From: Methanotorris igneus Kol 5
Lineage (GTDB): Archaea; AGJL01; Methanococci; Methanococcales; Methanococcaceae
Length of the DNA stretch: 64,000 nt
Reading direction: 5' to 3'
NCBI RefSeq assembly: GCF_000214415.1
Contig: NC_015562.1
Location: forward strand, 992,001 to 1,056,000
This document shows positions 1 through 8,827 of the stretch, piece after piece (position 1 is the first letter of the stretch; every line of letters begins with the position of its first letter). The translations under genes were made by a program, and so were the position numbers. The notes beneath the pieces are model-generated. The model was not told the DNA's origin and did no database searches. It saw only the letters and a list, made by a program, of their open reading frames with translations.

Positions 1-305
1 TCAATAGCCATTTTACAATATTCATCAAACACTATTAACAATGCCCCATTTTGGGTAAATTTATGTTCAGAAAATTCTCCAGCAGTGGTGCAACCAATCA
101 ACTTTGAAACATCTATCTTAGATTTTAACCCATTTAATAACTCAGCAATATCTTCTTTTTTTGTGAGTGATGTTAATAGAATCATTAGAGATGGATTTTT
201 TATTTTGTTAGACACTTCATACGCCATATCTAATCCTGTCTTGTACGGATCTTCAATTTCTTTGTGGACGTAATACACAATCTCCCCCCACAATACTTCA
301 AACAT
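1..305 (-). CDS. FIST-domain protein, N-terminal part (runs off the left edge)
   Basis: The minus strand is open from an ATG at 305 to the window edge, about 101 codons. The residues GCTTAGEFS followed by a hydrophobic strand are typical of the FIST N domain, an intracellular sensory domain thought to bind small ligands. The gene lies downstream of a roadblock protein and a small GTPase on the same strand, which suggests a signalling context. An alternative GTG start at 278 is preceded by a G-rich stretch (GGGGGGAG) and may be the true start. The C-terminal half is outside the window, so the full architecture is unknown. Confidence 0.7.
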   Translation of the reverse strand, partial: MFEVLWGEIVYYVHKEIEDPYKTGLDMAYEVSNKIKNPSLMILLTSLTKKEDIAELLNGLKSKIDVSKLIGCTTAGEFSEHKFTQNGALLIVFDEYCKMAI

Positions 306-617
306 TCAAACTACTATTTTACTTTTTGATTTTCGCTTTAATAATTCTTAAGTATAATGTCTTTTATCTAAATATCATAAAATAAATTAAATATTAATAA
401 CAATACAAGCCAAACCCAACTTTTAAAATTTTAAAAAACAATTAATAACAATCACCTAATTTCTTAACTATGATAACAACAAAAAACAAAAATTATACTC
501 AATAAACATAGCCCAGAATGATATTACAATAAGGATATATAAAATTTACCTTAAAAATAATATATTTATATGTTTCAAGATTATAATACTGTAGAAGGTA
601 AAAATTAAAACTTTTAT
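306..617. other. Intergenic, no gene seen
   Basis: About 310 bases of very AT-rich DNA between the roadblock gene and the FIST gene. No open frame, tRNA or strong hairpin is visible. On the minus strand a TATA-like stretch at about 536-548 could serve a promoter for the FIST gene, but it would leave a leader of about 200 nt. Confidence 0.5.
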
Positions 618-962
618 TTAAAATGCATTTTTGATTTTTTCAGCTGCTCTTTTCATAGATATCCTAATTAACCCCAAATTTACTTTTGCATCAGTTAAAA
701 CTACTAAAATTCCTTCCCCAGCATCAGTCATTAAGGTTTTTCCAAATTCGCTCTCAATCATTGCTTGCTCTAATTTTCCTTGTCCAATCTCTGCAGCAGT
801 TCTTTCCGCAGCCCCAAATGCAGCAGAAGCCATAGCACCAACTAATTCACTGTCTATGTTTGAGGGTAGTTGGGCTGCGATTACTAAACCATCCTTACCA
901 ACAACCATAGAACCTTTTATACCCTCTGTTCTATTTAAATCTGCTAATATTCTATCAATCAT
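618..962 (-). CDS. Roadblock/LC7 domain protein (MglB-like)
   Basis: A 114-residue single-domain protein. The pattern of an N-terminal helix, [13 protein letters not shown] strand-turn-strand, an Ala-rich helix and a [12 protein letters not shown] strand is that of the roadblock/LC7 fold, whose dimers act on small GTPases (MglB on MglA in bacteria). The longer reading from a GTG at 971 is less likely: that GTG is part of the ribosome binding site GAGGTGA, which sits correctly before the ATG at 962. It lies 83 nt downstream of a small GTPase on the same strand, its probable partner. A TATA-like sequence at about 986-998 lies in the gap but is close to the start. Confidence 0.88.
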   Translation of the reverse strand: MIDRILADLNRTEGIKGSMVVGKDGLVIAAQLPSNIDSELVGAMASAAFGAAERTAAEIGQGKLEQAMIESEFGKTLMTDAGEGILVVLTDAKVNLGLIRISMKRAAEKIKNAF

Positions 963-1045
963 TCGTTTCACCTCAAAAACAATTTTGTATATAAATATAT
1001 TTTATTTATTTATTTTTAATTTTTTATTAAATTTTTTATTTAAAG

Positions 1046-1534
1046 TTAATTAACTTGCGATAAAATACAACCTACAATTTTATCAATGCCTTCCCTATTT
1101 AATGCAGAGCCTTCAAGAATATCCACATTTAAGGATTTTAATTCATTCTTTATTTCTTCTATTTTTGATTTCTCCACGAGGTCCGTTTTATTTATAAATA
1201 TTAGATATGGAATGCCCTTATTTTTTAATGCGTCTATAATCTCTCTATCAACACCCCCCAAACTAACTGTGGCATCAATAACAAGCACAACAAAATCTGC
1301 TCCATTCAAAGCTATATCCCTCATGAACTCAAATCTCTTCTGACCGGGAGTTCCAAAGAAATGAATTTTCTTATTATTTATCTCAATAGACCCATAATCA
1401 ATTGCTACTGTTGTTCCTTTATACTCAACCTTACCAATCTTCCCTATAAGATTTTCCATCAGTGTTGTTTTCCCGACATCACTTGAACCTACTACAACAA
1501 CTTTTATTTCATTTTTTCTTTTTTCTTTTGACAT
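1046..1534 (-). CDS. MglA-like small GTPase
   Basis: A 162-residue Ras-superfamily GTPase with all nucleotide motifs: P-loop GSSDVGKTT (residues 16-24), switch II GTPGQKRF (61-68), base-specificity NKTD (115-118) and SAL (143-145). Switch II has Gly where classical Ras proteins have the DxxG Asp; this GTPGQ form is usual in MglA-like prokaryotic GTPases. The gene begins 17 nt after the stop of the Hmd paralogue and precedes the roadblock gene, so the three are probably cotranscribed. A GTPase plus roadblock protein suggests a regulated switch; the signal is unknown. Confidence 0.9.
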   Translation of the reverse strand: MSKEKRKNEIKVVVVGSSDVGKTTLMENLIGKIGKVEYKGTTVAIDYGSIEINNKKIHFFGTPGQKRFEFMRDIALNGADFVVLVIDATVSLGGVDREIIDALKNKGIPYLIFINKTDLVEKSKIEEIKNELKSLNVDILEGSALNREGIDKIVGCILSQVN

Positions 1535-1551
1535 AATTTCCCGCTAAATTG

Positions 1552-2577
1552 TTATTCAAAAAGTTTTCTCATACTCCTTTTAATTGCTCCTTTTGCTGCA
1601 GCCCCACCCATTAACGTCTCAAGTTCTTTAACAAGGGACTGTGCAGCGACCAATGTTGTTGGTTTTATCTCAGCATTTTCCATTTCTTTTTTCAAATCAT
1701 CATTTAAATTAGATAATATTTCCAATGCAGCATCTAAGTCCTTTTGATCTTTTAATAGATGCATTGATGAAGCTGATCTTATCAATAACTCTGGATTTAG
1801 AGCTTTTAGCAATCCTTTTACCCCTGAAGTTTCAACAAGGGAAGCCATAGTTTGCAATGTCATAATGATCTGCTTTTCTATCATTTTTTCTGGAGCATTT
1901 ATGATTTTCTTACCAACTGTATAGTAATCCAAAACTCCTGCAAGAGCAACGGCTGTAACGAGAGATCCCATATCAGCAACAGTTGATGAAACATCCGCTG
2001 GAACAACATAAGCCTTTTTGCCTGCACTTTCTGCCAACTCGACACATTTATTTACCTGCTCTTCTGTGGCATAGCATGTTCCATCAGTTGCCTTCCCACT
2101 TATAACATAGTGTCCATGTTGAGGAGTTCCTGGAACTGCTGCTGGGTGCATTGATGTAATACCAACATCCTTTCTTTTTGTCCTTAAATCAACTTCCAAC
2201 ATAGAATATAAAACAATAGGAGAAACTGTACATGTATTCGCAATTACTGCATTTTGTGGTAGGTAGGGGAGAATATTCTTAGCTATTTGAAAAGTCTTTT
2301 TACCAAATGGTGTGAAAAGTATTGCAATTTCCGCATTTTTTGCAGCTTCAATATCATCTGAAACAACTTTAACTCCTGCATCTTCAACAACTTTCCACAT
2401 TTCATCTGTAAGCATATTTCTATTTGGTTCTGCCAAATAAACTTCGTGTCCCGCTTTGGCAAACTCAATAGCCATTCTACTGCCACCGTAAGGTGGAGCC
2501 CCCCCATAAGTTTCAGGCAAACGTAACTTATTCACATATAACTCCTGATTTCCTGCTCCATATACAGCCACTTTCAT
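1552..2577 (-). CDS. Hmd paralogue (HmdII/HmdIII type)
   Basis: A 341-residue homologue of the H2-forming methylene-tetrahydromethanopterin dehydrogenase. It begins with a dinucleotide-fold glycine motif (VYGAGNQ, residues 5-11), and Cys116 in NTCTVSP lines up with the cysteine that ligates iron in the FeGP cofactor of Hmd. The motif SMHPAAVPG (142-150) and a helical C-terminal domain follow. The sequence is clearly diverged from catalytic Hmd and matches my memory of the HmdII/HmdIII paralogues of Methanocaldococcus, proposed to be regulatory or sensory. The start at 2577 follows GGGGGTGAATTT; a longer reading to 2616 has no such site. First gene of the GTPase-roadblock operon. Confidence 0.85.
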   Translation of the reverse strand: MKVAVYGAGNQELYVNKLRLPETYGGAPPYGGSRMAIEFAKAGHEVYLAEPNRNMLTDEMWKVVEDAGVKVVSDDIEAAKNAEIAILFTPFGKKTFQIAKNILPYLPQNAVIANTCTVSPIVLYSMLEVDLRTKRKDVGITSMHPAAVPGTPQHGHYVISGKATDGTCYATEEQVNKCVELAESAGKKAYVVPADVSSTVADMGSLVTAVALAGVLDYYTVGKKIINAPEKMIEKQIIMTLQTMASLVETSGVKGLLKALNPELLIRSASSMHLLKDQKDLDAALEILSNLNDDLKKEMENAEIKPTTLVAAQSLVKELETLMGGAAAKGAIKRSMRKLFE

Positions 2578-2713
2578 AAATTCACCCCCAAATTGAATAT
2601 TTAAAAAAAAAACCACAAAAAAGCATTATAGTAATAATTTTAGCCAAAGTAATATTTAAATTTTATGATTTATTTATGATTTATTTTTGTGAATATTAAT
2701 TTTTTATATATGC

Positions 2714-2793
2714 GGCAAAATCCAAGGGATTTTGCCAAAGATATACGGCAAAACCGAAGGTTTTGCCAAATAATTTTAACGCATACGACTATA
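2714..2793. repeat. Stem-loop pair with one end of the TATAGTCG element family
   Basis: Two hairpins of the form GGCAAAA(C/T)CC-loop-GG(T/A)TTTTGCC lie at 2714-2736 and 2747-2767, followed by CGCATACGACTATA at 2780-2793, which matches the right end of the dispersed elements described at 18535 and 50588. No matching left end was found upstream, so this is a truncated or diverged copy. Confidence 0.7.
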
Positions 2794-2868
2794 AATAACC
2801 TGTGAGCTGGGGTCTATGCAAATTTCAAGATAATTTGGGTTCTCGTTAGATTACCATATTTTGTAAAT

Positions 2869-2997
2869 CGCTCATCTTCAAACATCATTACCTATAGATA
2901 ACAAGTTTTACCATTGACAATTTTTTATATGCACCAGCCCGCAAAGCCACGATAACAGCACACTATTTATATAGGCAATCTTGAATGAACATGAGTG
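2869..2997. mobile_element. 129-bp internally deleted IS1595-type remnant
   Basis: The left 25 bases and right 25 bases are inverted repeats of each other and match the ends of the IS at 45713-46681 (left CGCTCATCTTCAA, right GAATGAACATGAGTG). Only about 80 bases of interior remain, with no transposase. No target duplication is visible at its flanks. It looks like a miniature derivative that the full element could have mobilised. Confidence 0.75.
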
Positions 2998-3045
2998 AAT
3001 TAGAATTACTAATTTTTTCATAATAATCACCTACCACTAATGTAA

Positions 3046-3168
3046 TATAGTCAAGTGAATTATAATTTAAACTAAAACTGCAATAAATTTTTAAGATGTT
3101 ATATCCCCCATATCAAAATTTAACGGAAAACCAAAGGTTTTGCCGTATGTCTTCTGCACATGACTATA
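3046..3168. repeat. Short TATAGTC-type inverted-repeat element
   Basis: A left end TATAGTCAAGTGAA at 3046-3059 and a right end CTGCACATGACTATA ending at 3168 are imperfect inverted repeats, enclosing a hairpin of the GGTTTTGCC type near 3130-3143. The ends are more diverged than in other copies, so the assignment is moderate. The element lies upstream of the exported 584-residue protein and may hold part of its promoter region. Confidence 0.55.
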
Positions 3169-3315
3169 AATGGATATTTGTTAAAATTGAAAAAATTTAA
3201 TGGCACTCATTTACAGAATAAGTATATATTTAAGCTTCATTTAAACTTCAAAAAAACATAAATATTAAAATATTACTAAGGTTTTATTAGCATATACGGA
3301 TACGTTGGTGATACC

Positions 3316-5070
3316 ATGAAAACTAACAAAACCATTTTTTTAATCGTATTGTTTATGTTGATGAATATATCAAGTGCAAATATTCCATACAAGTGGACAT
3401 CAACAATTCCCGTATATTTTGTCCCAATATCTTCAATAAACAACGTTTCTTATTACTTATCATCAGATAGCATTGTAGTATTTTACATTGATAAAGATTT
3501 TGAATGTAATGAGAAAATGAGTAAAATATTACCGGCTATTAATGTCTATAACAACTATCACATCTCTCCAAGTGCAATCCCAGGCAATAAAACTTTTAAA
3601 AGTATAGAACCAATTTTTGTTTATAGTAAAGATGGTAAAAAATATATAGAGAATTTTATTGTTAGAGGGGTAAAGATTAGCGAAAATCCGCCAGTTTATG
3701 AGGTATATGATAAAAAATTATTCATCCCACAAACTATCGACAAAAATGATAAGGCAATATTGGATGTTGTTGGAGAATATGTCGCTAAAAAAGGAGGAAT
3801 CTTTGCATACATAAACAAAGTTCCTCCATACCACAAACATGTTGTAGTCAGTGGTGTTGTTGTGGAAAAAATAATCCCAAATCCTAATGGAGAAAGTGCT
3901 GTCGTCGTTGCTGGAAGGAGAATACCTGTAGAGGTTAGAGACGATGAAGAAATAAGCAAAAAAATAGCAATTATTAAAAAATTATCAGAAATTATGAACT
4001 TTAACGTTACCTATATCACAACAGGTTCTGAAAATATTGAGATAATTAAAAAATCATCATTAGAAGATGACGAAAAAATACTTTTAAACCAATATTGGTT
4101 CAAAAAATGGTGGGGTAACTACACTCACATATACTACAAACCATCAAAAGACTCTGAAAATAAAAATATAGACATCCTTGCTGCAAGTTACTATCCACTA
4201 ATCTACTTTGACAAAGCTCCTGAAACCTTCCAAAACGACCCAATTGGTGATTATTACCCACAAACTATATCCTATTCTGGAACTGAGGATGTTGGGTATT
4301 GGAATAAGGGGCCAAAGTCAGAAAATATCTACTACTACTCAACAGATGAAAAATATTGGGAAGGAGATAACAACTACTGCATAAATCCACACTGGATGTA
4401 TGAAGGTGAATACTTGCCAATGTATAACAACTCAGAGATAAATGAAAATAAATACAGATACTTCAGCCACTGGTATGTTAAAAACTATGGATATGCATTA
4501 ACAAAAAATGTTAGTGGATTGTTGCTATTCTCAAATGATAAAACACTATTAGATATAATTTTTGGAAGGGATGTTGAAGATGCATATTGGAAATTAAACC
4601 CTAATGGAAAAATAAAATACATGGTAATCCCAGGTAAAAAAAATATTGAAGAAGAAAATGGTATAACAATAATCAAAATTCCAGGATTATCTACTGAAAA
4701 AATTTATGGAGTAAATTATATTGATGAGATTTACATACCTCCAAGCGGGGAGGAATTTGGCATCTATATTGCGGATATAATGAAATATGATTACGACCTC
4801 ATAAACAAATTGAAAGATAACTACACATACATAACATCTTTCAGAGATTATGTCAATTGGATAAACTCCTATAGAAAAAATAGCATAACAATTGAGAATA
4901 ATACAATCCACTTAAAGTCAAATAATGGAATAAAAATAACAGTTTATGTAAATAAAAGCTTATATGACATCCTAAAAGACAACAATTACAAATTACAAAT
5001 TGAAGAATACAACAAAGATGCCTGCAGATTTGTAATAAGCAATCCTCCAAAGAATTTAATCCTTAATTAA
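3316..5070 (+). CDS. Exported protein of unknown function, 584 residues
   Basis: The start follows GGTGATACC. Residues 1-21 form a signal peptide (charged N-terminus, hydrophobic core, SSA cleavage region). The mature chain is rich in Tyr, Asn, Trp and aromatic clusters such as YYPLIYFDKAPETF and FSHWYVKNYGYAL, typical of extracellular proteins, and has no further clear membrane segment. I do not recognise a catalytic motif; a cell-surface or secreted role is an inference from the signal peptide. It is followed at 56 nt by a ParA-like ATPase, so the two may be cotranscribed. The upstream region is crowded with mobile-element remnants. Confidence 0.75.
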   Translation: MKTNKTIFLIVLFMLMNISSANIPYKWTSTIPVYFVPISSINNVSYYLSSDSIVVFYIDKDFECNEKMSKILPAINVYNNYHISPSAIPGNKTFKSIEPIFVYSKDGKKYIENFIVRGVKISENPPVYEVYDKKLFIPQTIDKNDKAILDVVGEYVAKKGGIFAYINKVPPYHKHVVVSGVVVEKIIPNPNGESAVVVAGRRIPVEVRDDEEISKKIAIIKKLSEIMNFNVTYITTGSENIEIIKKSSLEDDEKILLNQYWFKKWWGNYTHIYYKPSKDSENKNIDILAASYYPLIYFDKAPETFQNDPIGDYYPQTISYSGTEDVGYWNKGPKSENIYYYSTDEKYWEGDNNYCINPHWMYEGEYLPMYNNSEINENKYRYFSHWYVKNYGYALTKNVSGLLLFSNDKTLLDIIFGRDVEDAYWKLNPNGKIKYMVIPGKKNIEEENGITIIKIPGLSTEKIYGVNYIDEIYIPPSGEEFGIYIADIMKYDYDLINKLKDNYTYITSFRDYVNWINSYRKNSITIENNTIHLKSNNGIKITVYVNKSLYDILKDNNYKLQIEEYNKDACRFVISNPPKNLILN

Positions 5071-5125
5071 TAGCATTTAACAGCATGATTCTTAAAAAAT
5101 TTTGTTCAAAAGTAGGTGGTATATA

Positions 5126-5887
5126 ATGAGATTAGGTTTTTATAATTTGCAAGGAGGAACTGGAAAGACCACAGTAGCTATTAATCTTGCGTACTATCTC
5201 AGCGAAAAAGCAAAAACAATCTATATAGATTGTGATTTATACGCAGGAACAAGCGGAATTTTGTTTGGATATGAAAATGACCCTCACAACCTAAATTCAT
5301 ACCTTTCAGGTAACAGTAGTTTGGATGAGGTAATCCACACCTACAACAATTTAGCCATAATCCCTAGTGATGTATCGCCAGATGCATTCAATGCAGATAT
5401 GGACTTTGAAAGGTTCGCAGAGATGGTTGATATCCTTGAGGAGACCTACGATATAATAATATTTGACTTGCCTCCAAACATTACAGAAGGAAATCTTCTT
5501 TTCTCATCAATTGATAAAAAACTCATAAACAAGATGATAATTGTTGGTGAAGATAGCATTCCAGGAATTGTCAATACTCTAAAGACACAGGAATTATTGA
5601 CGGCTATAGGCATAGGAGTTACAGGAACCATCATCAATAAATACAGGGGAATTGTTGATTTTGAAGATATTTTAGATAATGTCATTGCCCTTCTTCCATA
5701 CGATAAAAAGGTTGAGGAACAGTGGGCTCTCAACAAGCCAGTTGTGGAAATTAAATCTAAGTTTGGTAGAGAGTTGATTTACTTAGCAGAGGATTTAGCA
5801 CATGTTTACATAGAAAAAGATTTAGCTGCAATGAGGGCTCTAAAACTTGCCAAAGAATTGATGGGATTAGCAGAAGATGAAGAATAA
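5126..5887 (+). CDS. ParA/MinD-type ATPase with altered Walker A signature
   Basis: A 253-residue P-loop ATPase of the SIMIBI class. The N-terminus FYNLQGGTGKTT fits the deviant Walker A box, IDCDLYAGTSG is the switch I region, and IIFDLPPNI is Walker B. In ParA and MinD the box reads KGGxGKT, and the first Lys contacts nucleotide across the dimer; here it is Gln. That may alter hydrolysis or dimer switching. The C-terminus is helical but lacks an evident MinD membrane-targeting amphipathic tail. The start at 5126 follows GGTGGTATATA; the longer reading from a TTG at 5102 has no site. Partner and cargo are unknown. Confidence 0.85.
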   Translation: MRLGFYNLQGGTGKTTVAINLAYYLSEKAKTIYIDCDLYAGTSGILFGYENDPHNLNSYLSGNSSLDEVIHTYNNLAIIPSDVSPDAFNADMDFERFAEMVDILEETYDIIIFDLPPNITEGNLLFSSIDKKLINKMIIVGEDSIPGIVNTLKTQELLTAIGIGVTGTIINKYRGIVDFEDILDNVIALLPYDKKVEEQWALNKPVVEIKSKFGRELIYLAEDLAHVYIEKDLAAMRALKLAKELMGLAEDEE

Positions 5888-5983
5888 AATTATAATTAAT
5901 GTGTTAAAGATTCATACTATATTTCAAAATTTTTAAGAAGAGTAAAGGTTATTTAAGGCAAAACCTTTGGTTTTGCCATCAAT

Positions 5984-6252
5984 TATAGTCGTTCTACAAT
6001 TTAAATGACAGTTAACATAACTCTAATTTAAATTGGAGTTTTGTTAAACTTACTTAAAATTGAAATTTTATTAGGCGAAAACTCCTGCGGAGTTTTCGCT
6101 GCTCGAACCTTACGGTTCGATTAGGCGAAATCAAAGATTTAGTTGAATAACTACGTTATTCAACTTCCCTGCAACCGAAGGTTGCAGTGGACGCTGCTCG
6201 AACCTTCGGTTCGAAGTTGTAAATAATGGCTATATTTTGTAGAACGACTATA
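5984..6252. repeat. 269-bp inverted-repeat element filled with five stem-loops
   Basis: The ends TATAGTCGTTCTACAA (5984-5999) and TTGTAGAACGACTATA (6237-6252) are perfect 16-bp inverted repeats. Between them lie hairpins built on GGCGAAAACTCC/GGAGTTTTCGC, CGAACC/GGTTCG (twice), GTTGAATAAC/GTTATTCAAC and CTGCAACC/GGTTGCAG. A further GGCAAAACC/GGTTTTGCC hairpin lies just outside at about 5956-5978. There is no open reading frame. The perfect ends and interchangeable hairpins fit a non-autonomous mobile element. With the next feature this accounts for most of the gap before hisF. Confidence 0.85.
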
Positions 6253-6433
6253 GTAATGTTTATGCATTCAATACGAATATAAAGTAGGAAAAAACAAAAT
6301 ATATAGGTAAAGAATAAAAATCATAGAAAGCGAAAAGGATATTGAACATATATTTCCCAAATATAAAAATACAACTTAAAAACCACATGTATTAGATATT
6401 GCAAATATGTTAAATCGTTGCCATAATAACCTA

Positions 6434-6447
6434 TTTTCGACAACCTC
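6434..6447. mobile_element. Solo end of the IS5-like element
   Basis: TTTTCGACAACCTC is identical to the last 14 bases of the IS at 52046-53067. No matching left end is visible within 200 bases, so it is a remnant or a chance match. It lies about 85 bases upstream of hisF. Confidence 0.45.
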
Positions 6448-6530
6448 CAAAATATCAAAACTTTATTTTTATAGATTTTAGTTCAATCAATATTTTTGAT
6501 CAATATTTTTGAATGCTGAGGTGTGAAACG

Positions 6531-7355
6531 ATGCTAACAAAAAGAATAATCCCATGCTTAGATATTAAGGATGGACGAGTTGTTAAAGGGACAAAATTTT
6601 TAAATTTGAGGGATGCTGGAGATCCTGTTGAGTTATCAAAGATTTACGATGAGCAGGGGGCAGATGAGATTGTTTTTTTAGACATTACTGCCTCTTATGA
6701 AAAGAGAGATATTTTAATTGATTTGGTTGAGAGAACTGCTGAGCAAGTATTTATCCCTCTAACAGTTGGAGGCGGAGTTAAATCAGTAGATGATTTTAGG
6801 AGAATTTTAAGAGCTGGGGCAGATAAGATATCAGTAAACACTGCTGCTGTAAAAAATCCTAACTTAGTAAAGGAAGCAGCAGATATTTTTGGTTCTCAAT
6901 GTGTTGTTGTTGCAATAGACGCTAAAAGACATTACGTAAGTGAGGAAGATTTGGATAAGGAAGAAAATCAGGACAAATACATTGTTAAAACAGAAAATGG
7001 ATACTGTTGGTTTGAAGTTTATATTTATGGAGGAAGGAAGGCAACAGGAATAGACGCAGTTAAATGGGCAAAAAAAGTTGAAGAGTTAGGGGCTGGGGAA
7101 ATATTATTAACAAGTATGGACGCAGATGGAACAAAAAATGGATATGACTTAATGTTAACAAAAGCAATATCAGAAAATACCAAACTCCCAGTAATAGCAA
7201 GTGGTGGTTGTGGAAATGCTCAGCATGTTTATGAGGCATTTGAGTATGGGAGAGCAGATGCTGCATTAATGGCGAGTATTTTGCATTATAGGGAATATAC
7301 GGTTGAAGAAATAAAACTTTACTTAAAAGAGAGAGGCATCCCTGTCAGGTTGTAA
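6531..7355 (+). CDS. hisF: Imidazole glycerol phosphate synthase, cyclase subunit
   Basis: A 274-residue (beta-alpha)8 barrel that closes the imidazole ring in histidine synthesis, using ammonia from the HisH glutaminase. The start [20 protein letters not shown] carries the first catalytic Asp (Asp11), and AIDAKR carries the second. VGGGV and the SGGCG near the C-terminus bind phosphate. The start at 6531 follows GGTGTGAAACG; a longer reading from 6513 lacks a site. The insertion [20 protein letters not shown] after AIDAKR is common in archaeal HisF. The hisH gene is not adjacent. Confidence 0.97.
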   Translation: MLTKRIIPCLDIKDGRVVKGTKFLNLRDAGDPVELSKIYDEQGADEIVFLDITASYEKRDILIDLVERTAEQVFIPLTVGGGVKSVDDFRRILRAGADKISVNTAAVKNPNLVKEAADIFGSQCVVVAIDAKRHYVSEEDLDKEENQDKYIVKTENGYCWFEVYIYGGRKATGIDAVKWAKKVEELGAGEILLTSMDADGTKNGYDLMLTKAISENTKLPVIASGGCGNAQHVYEAFEYGRADAALMASILHYREYTVEEIKLYLKERGIPVRL

Positions 7356-7609
7356 AAATTCAGTTATTAATCTTTCAAATAAATTCTCTCAATAAATCAT
7401 AATAATTCTTCTTTTGTTTTTTTGAAGTTCAAATAAATACTCATTTTACCATTTATTTTTTTGGATCTTTTCTAAATTCAAATTTCAGTGTTTTTATGTT
7501 TTAATTTTAATGTTTTAAATTTTATTATCATTAAAAATATGCTCCAAAAAGATGCAAATACCACGTAGATTTTTTAAATATTCTTTAAAAATTCCTTAAA
7601 AATGGTGCT

Positions 7610-7862
7610 CTGGGCGAAATTCAAACGAAACTTTTAAAAAGTTGAATGAAAACCTTTCAGTTTTCATAGCCCAACCCTTACGGTTTAGTTTCATCAGAAA
7701 CCTTTAAAAGAAACCTTTAAAAAAGGTTTCATCCAAATCGGATGCATTGCTTCGCTTCGCTCAGCAATGCCTCTTAGCTTCTATATGAAACTTTAGAAAA
7801 GTTTCATCCAAATTGGATGCACTGACCTGAAACTTTTAAAAAAGTTTCATCAAAGGGATGAT
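7610..7862. repeat. Cluster of inverted repeats beside tRNA-Arg, related to the CRISPR trailers
   Basis: The block contains several GAAACTTTT/AAAAGTTTC pairs and a stem at about 7740-7772 with arms GCATTGCTTCGC and GCGAAG/CAGCAATGC. The same stem appears in opposite orientation in the trailer of CRISPR array 1 (about 11376-11406), flanked there too by GATGAAAC and AAAAGTTTC. The rest of the gap after hisF, 7356-7609, is AT-rich and shows nothing I recognise. Confidence 0.65.
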
Positions 7863-7940
7863 TGGTGCCCTGGGCGGGATTTGAACCCGCGACCTCAGGA
7901 TCCGCAGTCCTGAATCATATCCTGACTAGACCACCAGGGC
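7863..7940 (-). tRNA. tRNA-Arg (anticodon GCG)
   Basis: Read on the minus strand: acceptor GCCCTGG pairs with CCAGGGC, then discriminator A and an encoded CCA. The anticodon stem CAGGA/TCCTG encloses the loop CTGCGGA, giving GCG for CGC and CGU codons. The T arm is GCGGG-TTCAAAT-CCCGC. No intron. Confidence 0.92.
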
Positions 7941-7966
7941 ACACAATTGCACTTAAAAAAGTTGGA

Positions 7967-8677
7967 TTATTGTCTGCAGAGTTCAACTAACTCTTTGACT
8001 AATTCTCTCTCAATTCTACCCTCATTCCTATCTCCTTTTGTGCATGCTGCTCCCCTAACACCAACAATGTCACATCCAATCTCTTTTAATATTGGAATAT
8101 GTTCTTTCTTTATTGAACCTGCTAAAGCACACTTTAATCCATACCTATGGGTCTCTTCAACAAACTCTCTTAAAGTTTCTTTGTCTAAATGGTCAAATAA
8201 TGTTTTTCCATCTTTAATTGCAGTATCTAACATAGCAACATCGCAACCGCTATCCCTTGCAACCTTTGGGATAACGAGGGGTTCAACAGCACCAACTCTA
8301 TAAGCATCAGCATATCCTGCTGCAACAACAATTTTATTTTCGTCAATATCTTTAACCGCTTTAACAACTTTTTTCATTAAATCAACTGCCTGATTGTAAG
8401 ATTTTGTTCCATATAAACCAACTTTTATATAATCTGCCCCGCTTATTGCAGCACCCATTGCAGCAAGGGCAGCAGTTCCTGGCTTGTATGGGACGTCCCC
8501 TATTGTTGCACTCACAAGTAGGTTTTTTGGAGTAACTTCTCTAATCTCTTTAATTACCCATGGGAAATTTGCTCCAAGGGAACCCTCTACTGGATTTTTT
8601 ACATCTATTATGTCTGCTCCTCCTTCTATCGCCTCAATTGCCTCATTTACATCCTTAGGACTTACTAATAAAAGCAT
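7967..8677 (-). CDS. mfnB: (5-formylfuran-3-yl)methyl phosphate synthase
   Basis: A 236-residue TIM barrel that condenses two glyceraldehyde 3-phosphates into the furan precursor of methanofuran, the first C1 carrier of methanogenesis. The N-terminus [12 protein letters not shown] and the [13 protein letters not shown] motif with Lys27, which forms the Schiff base in this family, are diagnostic. The protein has the usual length. The start at 8677 follows GGTGAAGTC. It is on the minus strand and the tRNA-Arg gene follows it 26 nt downstream. Confidence 0.94.
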   Translation of the reverse strand: MLLLVSPKDVNEAIEAIEGGADIIDVKNPVEGSLGANFPWVIKEIREVTPKNLLVSATIGDVPYKPGTAALAAMGAAISGADYIKVGLYGTKSYNQAVDLMKKVVKAVKDIDENKIVVAAGYADAYRVGAVEPLVIPKVARDSGCDVAMLDTAIKDGKTLFDHLDKETLREFVEETHRYGLKCALAGSIKKEHIPILKEIGCDIVGVRGAACTKGDRNEGRIERELVKELVELCRQ

Positions 8678-8827
8678 GACTTCACCTAAAATAGTTTTGT
8701 ATTAAATTTGTCTTAAACAATGATACCCGTACTGTAGTAATAATTTTATGAAATTAAATTTAATATAAAAATTTAACGTTATAAATATCTTACAAAAATA
8801 CAAAAAAGTAATAAAAAATAATAATTT

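Noticed and set aside
1552-2577. Catalytic H2-forming methylene-H4MPT dehydrogenase (hmd itself)
   Set aside because: The iron-ligating Cys is kept, but the sequence is diverged along its length and the neighbours are signalling genes; the paralogue call fits better.
2861-3005. Target duplication around the miniature IS1595 remnant
   Set aside because: The eight bases on each side do not match.
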